Below the pieces are notes generated by a model, which made no database searches, was not told the DNA's origin, and saw only the letters and a list, made by a program, of their open reading frames with translations. From NCBI GenBank assembly GCA_943737045.1, contig CALSFV010000220.1, forward strand, positions 682,001 through 746,000: 64,000 nt of DNA. Direction: 5' to 3'. This DNA comes from Parapristionchus giblindavisi (Eukaryota > Nematoda > Chromadorea > Rhabditida > Diplogasteridae). This document shows positions 60,301 to 64,000 of this stretch, piece by piece. Both the position numbers and the translations under genes were made by a program. Numbering within the stretch: the first letter of the stretch is position 1; each line of letters begins with the position of its first letter.

Positions 60301-61640
60301 ATAGTCCAATCTAAAACATTTTCAATTAAAAAATATATATAAAAGTTTAAATTTGTATCTTATTTTTAAATGTTTTATATTGTCCCATTCAATTACGGTG
60401 ATAAATAAACAATTTTCGTTATTCCCACCTACACATTACACGCGACAGGAGGATTCTTATTATTACTACTCTCTCTTATATTGTACAATCGATATTATAC
60501 TATCGACGAAAATGTGAGACGATAGGTGATTAGTGAGTGCGGCGCACCTCAGACAGGTTTGGTGGCGCGGTGGAGAATGTGACAGAGAGAATCACTGGAT
60601 GCCATCTTGCACGCATACCCTCTCTAACGAAGCCCACCAAACCCGCCTGGCATCCGCCTCGCTCTCTTTATATCGCATCATTTTTTCTTAACGTTTTCGT
60701 CAAGAATTGGAAAACGGGGTTCGCCCTTCCTACATCATTGCCCTGCTATTAAAGAGGCTGAACTATTGTGCACAGTATTTAGGGTCATGACCCCTTCATT
60801 TGTATCCTTTTTCTTCCATCTCTTTCATCTTCTCATTAGCTTATTCTCATCGTAGTCTTCTCCTATTTCTTCATTTCTTCTTGTCACGTGAATTCTCCTT
60901 TATGTCGACACAAGGCCCATCTTTTGCTTTCAATTGCCCTCTGTAATCCGCTTTCACACTTCATACGTATTGCAGTCAGCAGATGCAATAAGGCGTCCTA
61001 CACAAAGGAATCGTATCGGAAGAGCATTATCGGAAGGAAAATCCGTCGTATTTCATTATAATTTACCAAACACCAATTTTTATTATAATGCGTGTAATTT
61101 TTAAACATATTTTGAAACATGTCATTAGATTTGAATCCAGCAACGTTTACTCCCGTATCTTAATTAAGAAAGCCCTGCTTAGTTATTGGGCCCCTCTGCT
61201 TACGTACTATACATCCAAAGTTTATATGAGACTTAAATGAGCAGTGAGAGGCTGTTGTTGATCAATGGTGCCCTTTTCTACTTTATAGTTTCGTCGTCAT
61301 CATTTAGTAGACAGGGGATCAAAGAAAACACAAAATAAACATACGTATGTAATTTTAGTAATACTGTTTGATGTAATGCAGTTGTTAATGCGGAAGTGAT
61401 ACATGTAATAATATAAAGAAATGCTATATAAGGAAAATGAAAGGCATACGCATCGCGAGTTACAGTTCTATAATGTTTAAATTAAATGAAATAATAGTTT
61501 TGAATCATAGTATAAATCAATACCATATCGAAAATAGCCAGAGCACGAATGTACATGAATGGTACGGTCTGAAGAGAACTCGTCTGAAGAGTCTTCAGAT
61601 TCAGCCAGTTACCACAGATGCCGAGTACGCACAGGGCCAT
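51395..61640 (-). CDS. Class A GPCR, FMRFamide-like neuropeptide receptor type (5' incomplete)
   Basis: Eleven exons join in phase to about 472 aa. 61524-61640 has GICGNWLNLKTL (TM1 GNxxNL motif) and TM2. 60260-60310 and 60100-60200 carry TM3, ending LTLER, and 59151-59199 completes the ERY motif (E-R-Y-L-L-I). 58953-59104 is TM4. 53081-53201 is TM5 (EPYNTLFTYYKFCREM). 52658-52960 is a 60-residue basic third loop plus TM6 (TMLMMLICLIYVLGNVPQ). 52327-52508 is TM7 (LNHCLNFYVFCMASSEY, a variant of NPxxY). 52199-52280, 51909-52016 and 51395-51547 form a Ser/Thr-rich tail ending SEAADSV, stop TGA. The N-terminal extracellular exon is not found; it may lie beyond 61.7 kb. The ERY, NVP and NFYVF motifs fit nematode peptide receptors; the ligand is inferred only from that resemblance. 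The 5.75-kb intron between the TM4 and TM5 exons holds the tRNA-like array. A possible alternative last exon is at 52070-52126. Confidence 0.85.
52070..52126 (-). CDS. Possible alternative last exon of the GPCR
   Basis: Directly downstream of the exon ending at 52199, a CATTCAG acceptor opens a frame in phase: ISAITNEGALTSSQEGMP, then TAG. Skipping it joins 52199-52280 to 51909-52016 in phase and gives the longer tail. Use of this exon would shorten the C-tail by about 70 residues. Confidence 0.35.
   Translation of the reverse strand, partial: DLCNYQRGSAHIKSGGMP
53747..53817 (-). tRNA. tRNA-like sequence, left arm copy 1 (reference copy)
   Basis: 71 nt. The 7-bp acceptor stem pairs fully (GCACAGG with CTTGTGC, one G-U). 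The D arm (GCTT/GAGC) and T arm (GTGGG-TTCGACT-CCCTC, one mismatch) form. The A box TAGCTTAATGG and B box GGTTCGACTCC match Pol III consensus. The anticodon stem is ATGCC/GGCAG (outer pair mismatched) with loop CCGGATA: position 33 is C instead of the near-universal U and 37 is a pyrimidine. A nominal GGA anticodon would read Ser codons, but there is no long variable arm. So the fold and promoter are kept and decoding is doubtful. Confidence 0.7.
54037..54107 (-). tRNA. tRNA-like sequence, left arm copy 2
   Basis: Identical to the copy at 53747-53817, one 290-base period away. Confidence 0.7.
54327..54397 (-). tRNA. tRNA-like sequence, left arm copy 3
   Basis: Identical to the copy at 53747-53817. 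Confidence 0.7.
54617..54687 (-). tRNA. tRNA-like sequence, left arm copy 4
   Basis: Identical to the copy at 53747-53817. Confidence 0.7.
54907..54977 (-). tRNA. tRNA-like sequence, left arm copy 5 (last before the inversion)
   Basis: Identical core. Its unit is cut off 30 bases farther on, at the inversion point 55005-55007, so its upstream flank differs from the other copies. Confidence 0.7.
55164..55234 (+). tRNA. tRNA-like sequence, right arm copy 1
   Basis: Same 71-nt sequence, now on the plus strand. It is the first copy after the inversion, with a full upstream flank. Confidence 0.7.
55454..55524 (+). tRNA. tRNA-like sequence, right arm copy 2
   Basis: Identical to right arm copy 1. 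Confidence 0.7.
55744..55814 (+). tRNA. tRNA-like sequence, right arm copy 3
   Basis: Identical to right arm copy 1. Confidence 0.7.
56034..56104 (+). tRNA. tRNA-like sequence, right arm copy 4
   Basis: Identical to right arm copy 1. Confidence 0.7.
56324..56394 (+). tRNA. tRNA-like sequence, right arm copy 5
   Basis: Identical to right arm copy 1. Confidence 0.7.
56614..56684 (+). tRNA. tRNA-like sequence, right arm copy 6
   Basis: Identical to right arm copy 1. Confidence 0.7.
56904..56974 (+). tRNA. tRNA-like sequence, right arm copy 7
   Basis: Identical to right arm copy 1. Confidence 0.7.
57194..57264 (+). tRNA. tRNA-like sequence, right arm copy 8
   Basis: Identical to right arm copy 1. 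Confidence 0.7.
57484..57554 (+). tRNA. tRNA-like sequence, right arm copy 9
   Basis: Identical to right arm copy 1. Confidence 0.7.
57740..57810 (+). tRNA. tRNA-like sequence, right arm copy 10 (shortened unit)
   Basis: The core is identical. The unit lacks 34 bases upstream (CCAGGGCG joined directly to TAAGGGGCTTG, about 57694), so spacing to copy 9 is 256 bases. Confidence 0.7.
58030..58100 (+). tRNA. tRNA-like sequence, right arm copy 11 (last)
   Basis: Identical to right arm copy 1. The array ends 79 bases farther on, at the second copy of the flanking 14-bp repeat. The first TTTT on this strand beyond the array is near 58473. Confidence 0.7.
60538..60665 (-). repeat. Dispersed repeat, copy B (inverse copy at 27018)
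   Basis: Begins TGCGGCGCACCTCAGACAGG and ends GGCATCCGCCTCGCTCTCTT, the inverse of 27018-27150. Here it stands alone, upstream of the GPCR exon at 60260-60310 and inside that gene's intron. Confidence 0.75.
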
Positions 61641-61754
61641 CTACAAATCAATTTTTTTTGGATATATTTTAAATATATTAGCCATTCATATTTGTTGTGC
61701 TAATATGTTAATTTCGATTAATATCTATATTAATATCACTAATAAATAAATGAT

Positions 61755-63345
61755 ATATCACGCGTGTCACTGAAGAATCGAGTAAAATCTGGGGGTGGTT
61801 GGCACATTTTTTGACCCCCACATATTATTGCATTTTTCGGTAGCTCATATGGTGCCTAACAAGGTACCGTCGAGCTTTTTTTCATATCTTCATTTTCAAC
61901 GTCGACAGACGACGTCAAACTTTTTGGACGCTAAAAATTGCCGACTTTGGAGCTCTGTAGCTCTTCAGGATTTAGTTTTGGTATCGAGACGTCAACAGAA
62001 GAATTCCGCGGAATGTCAAGGAGAATGCACCTGCATCATTGCTAGGTCGACATTTTAGTTAGTATTTTTGTAAATCGTTTTTATTGATTAGTTTTCTTAA
62101 AAATATAGAAGCCGAAATTTTACAATAGCTTATTCGATAGATCCCGACCAGAGCTTTTCAATGGTATGCTGAACCTATACTTTATTTAAGTGCGCTCGAA
62201 AGATATGATCATTTCAAGTTTTTTTTTGATTGGGAAATTCGTGTAGTTTCATACACAAACCATCCAGATTGGTTGGTGAGCTGACCTATCAACCTTCACA
62301 ACAAGTGACTGGGTAGTCTAGTGGCTAAGGTGTCAGCATTTACTTTTGACTGTCAGGGGTTCGATCCTCCTTGCAGCAGATATCTTTTGTTGATTTTATT
62401 TTTGTCGAAATATCTTGCTGTGATTATGAAAATCAGAAAAGAGAACACCCTTGAACTTATCAGTAAGTGTAAACTTTAACACGATGAGGAATAGAAGAAT
62501 TGTGTATGAATCGGAGATTAGACGATGACGTCATCAAGGAGGAGGGAAAGGATGAGGAGGATAAGGACATAGAGATTCTAGGACAATACGAAGATCTTTA
62601 GGATGGTAGTCGAGGAAGAATGTGATGAAATATTCCTGTGAATTTGAAGTCTCGTTGTTGTCATATTGTAATTTGTCTTAATGGCGATTAATATTCATCG
62701 ATAGCTTATGATTCGTGATTTGAATTATAGAAATTAATATTCCAAAGTTCTCAAAATAACTTAAATATTTATGTACTAGAACAACAGTGAAACTAATTCA
62801 AAAGGGCGAATTGGTCACACGAGGTATAAGAGTGGGTAGATCACTGGCTGCGCCGCTCTCCTCTCGTGCGATCGCACTCAATTAAAACCTTAAAATGGTC
62901 ATAACTTTCGAGCGCACTTAAATAAAGTATAAGTTCAGCATACCATTGAAAAGCTCTGGTCGAGATCTATCGATTAAGCTATTGCAAAATTTCGGCTTCT
63001 ATATTTTTAAGAAAACTAATCAATAAAAACGATTTACAAAAATACTAATTAAAATATCGACCTGGCAATGATGCAGGCGTATACTCCTTGACATTGCGGG
63101 AAATTCTTCTGTTGACGACTCGATACCAAAACCAGACCCCTAAGAGCTATAGAGCTCCAAAGTCGGCCGATTTCGCCGTCCAAAAATTTTGACGACGTCT
63201 CTCGGCGTTGAAAATGAAGATATGCAAAAAAGCTCGACGGTACCTTCTTAGGGACCATATGGACTACCAAAAAATGATGTCTGCTCGTTTTCGATTTTTT
63301 CAATGTGCCACCGTTTATTCGAACCTTACGCGACACGCGTGATAT
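61755..63345. mobile_element. Foldback element, about 1.6 kb, with tRNA-like sequence in the loop
   Basis: Ends ATATCACGCGTGTC (61755) and GACACGCGTGATAT (to 63345) are perfect inverses. The left arm extends to about 62222 and the right arm from about 62884, including the AAGTGCGCTCGAAAG and GCCGAAATTTT blocks in inverse order. The arms are diverged (perhaps 85 percent by eye), yet each keeps an open frame of 87-95 aa with the same protein blocks (HMVPxKVPSSFF, YLHFQRR). The central 660 bases hold a tRNA-like sequence. It lies just upstream of the first recognised GPCR exon. Confidence 0.85.
62304..62379 (+). tRNA. tRNA-like sequence (pseudo) in the foldback loop
   Basis: TAGTCTAGTGGCTAAGG matches a Pol III A box/D arm and GGGGTTCGATCC a B box with flanking T-arm bases. 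The anticodon stem is poor (GTCA/TGAC around a loop that is too long) and no full acceptor stem forms. Confidence 0.55.
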
Positions 63346-63435
63346 TCATGCTGAACATAAGATTTTCCACGATTAGTCATGGAAACAACAAACTATAATG
63401 TTTTTAATTTCATTTTTAACGGCTACCGTAATTAA

Positions 63436-63468
63436 ATTTTGGGAGCCACTCTCAGTGGCTCCCAAAAT
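63436..63468. repeat. Perfect 15-bp-stem hairpin
   Basis: ATTTTGGGAGCCACT, loop CTC, AGTGGCTCCCAAAAT. There is no T-run context that would make it a terminator in this genome; it is probably a remnant of a foldback element. Confidence 0.9.
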
Positions 63469-63921
63469 GCCTCATTATAAAAATCTGTTTTGTCTGTTTT
63501 TTCTCTCTCTCAAAATCAAATAAAATCAACAAAAAAAACTTCACTTTTCCATAATTAAAAAAGCCCCCGATTGAACTCGATGAGTTTTTCTCGTTATGTG
63601 CATAGAGATGCTAATAAATACATTCGTGTAAAATACTCGTAGTTCTCTTAAAATGTGCGTCTACTAGGTAATATTAATCGAGATGTATGCGATGTGTATA
63701 TCTAATGGATTTGAAAAATGGTTATGTCCCAAATATAGTGAAAAAATTGCTTACAGCTAAAAGGGAAGGTATCAGGTCAACTAGGCCTTTTGAGATGGTT
63801 TTTTCCCCATTGCTAGAATCAGATTTCAAAGCTGATCACGAATCCATTTTGAAAAGTGGAAAGCTAAGATTTTTGATTTTTTTGTATATCTTTTAAAAAG
63901 TGCAGCAAAAGAATTTTTCCG

Positions 63922-63983
63922 AGAGAGCATTGAACTCCAAATTATACACAAACATCTTATCCACTACACTACTAGATCGCTAA
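63922..63983 (-). tRNA. tRNA-like remnant
   Basis: Minus strand: TAGTGTAGTGGATAAG resembles an A box/D arm and GAGTTCAATGC a degenerate B box about 35 bases later. Stems are not convincing. Confidence 0.3.
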
Positions 63984-64000
63984 GATACATGTCAAGAAAT

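Larger units (their letters stand above)
63346..64000. other. No gene seen; hairpin and a tRNA-like remnant
   Basis: AT-rich right edge. I looked here for the missing N-terminal exon of the GPCR and found no convincing candidate. The 69-aa plus-strand frame at 63687-63896 has no splice or motif support. Confidence 0.4.

Overview
The window looks like nuclear DNA of a nematode. The evidence is AT-rich sequence, genes cut into small exons by short introns ending in (T)TTCAG, TTTAG or TTAAG, a neuropeptide-receptor-like GPCR with nematode-style motifs, and many small inverted-repeat elements. The relaxed acceptors and abundant GA/CT tracts would suit a diplogastrid such as Pristionchus, but that placement is inference. 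All gene models below were joined by hand from splice signals and reading phase; none was checked against transcripts or databases.

Layout. At 1-82 an exon runs off the left edge on the minus strand. From there to about 13.5 kb I see no convincing gene, only GA/CT tracts, small inverted-repeat elements and two 5'-truncated LINE tails (10.66-11.35 and 12.11-12.48 kb). Two tandem paralogous genes for secreted proteins of unrecognised family lie on the minus strand (13.50-16.16 and 18.47-21.19 kb), with a GC-rich foldback element between them. From 21.2 to 42.9 kb the window is mostly repeats: an 800-bp nested TIR element, foldbacks at 33.6-34.5 and 40.3-41.6 kb, microsatellites, and a recurring short TIR element that carries a tRNA-like sequence. 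Three more minus-strand loci follow: a 130-aa two-TM protein (42.88-44.18 kb), a possible 62-aa secreted peptide (46.85-47.03 kb) and a 240-aa basic protein (47.25-48.77 kb).

From 51.4 to 61.6 kb a class A GPCR resembling nematode FMRFamide-like peptide receptors runs on the minus strand; its 5' end lies beyond the recognised exons. Its largest intron (between the TM4 and TM5 exons) holds the most striking object: a 4.46-kb array of 290-bp units, each with a 71-nt tRNA-like sequence. Five units point left and eleven point right, so the array is a large asymmetric palindrome. It is flanked by an exact 14-bp direct repeat that reads as a target-site duplication. The tRNA-like sequence keeps Pol III A and B boxes and an intact acceptor stem, but its anticodon loop lacks U33, and no unit contains a TTTT terminator. 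Other tRNA-like sequences sit inside inverted-repeat elements at 29.2, 38.7 and 62.3 kb.

The coding loci show no common pathway. The shared theme is heavy colonisation by palindromic, non-autonomous elements, several carrying Pol III-type internal promoters.
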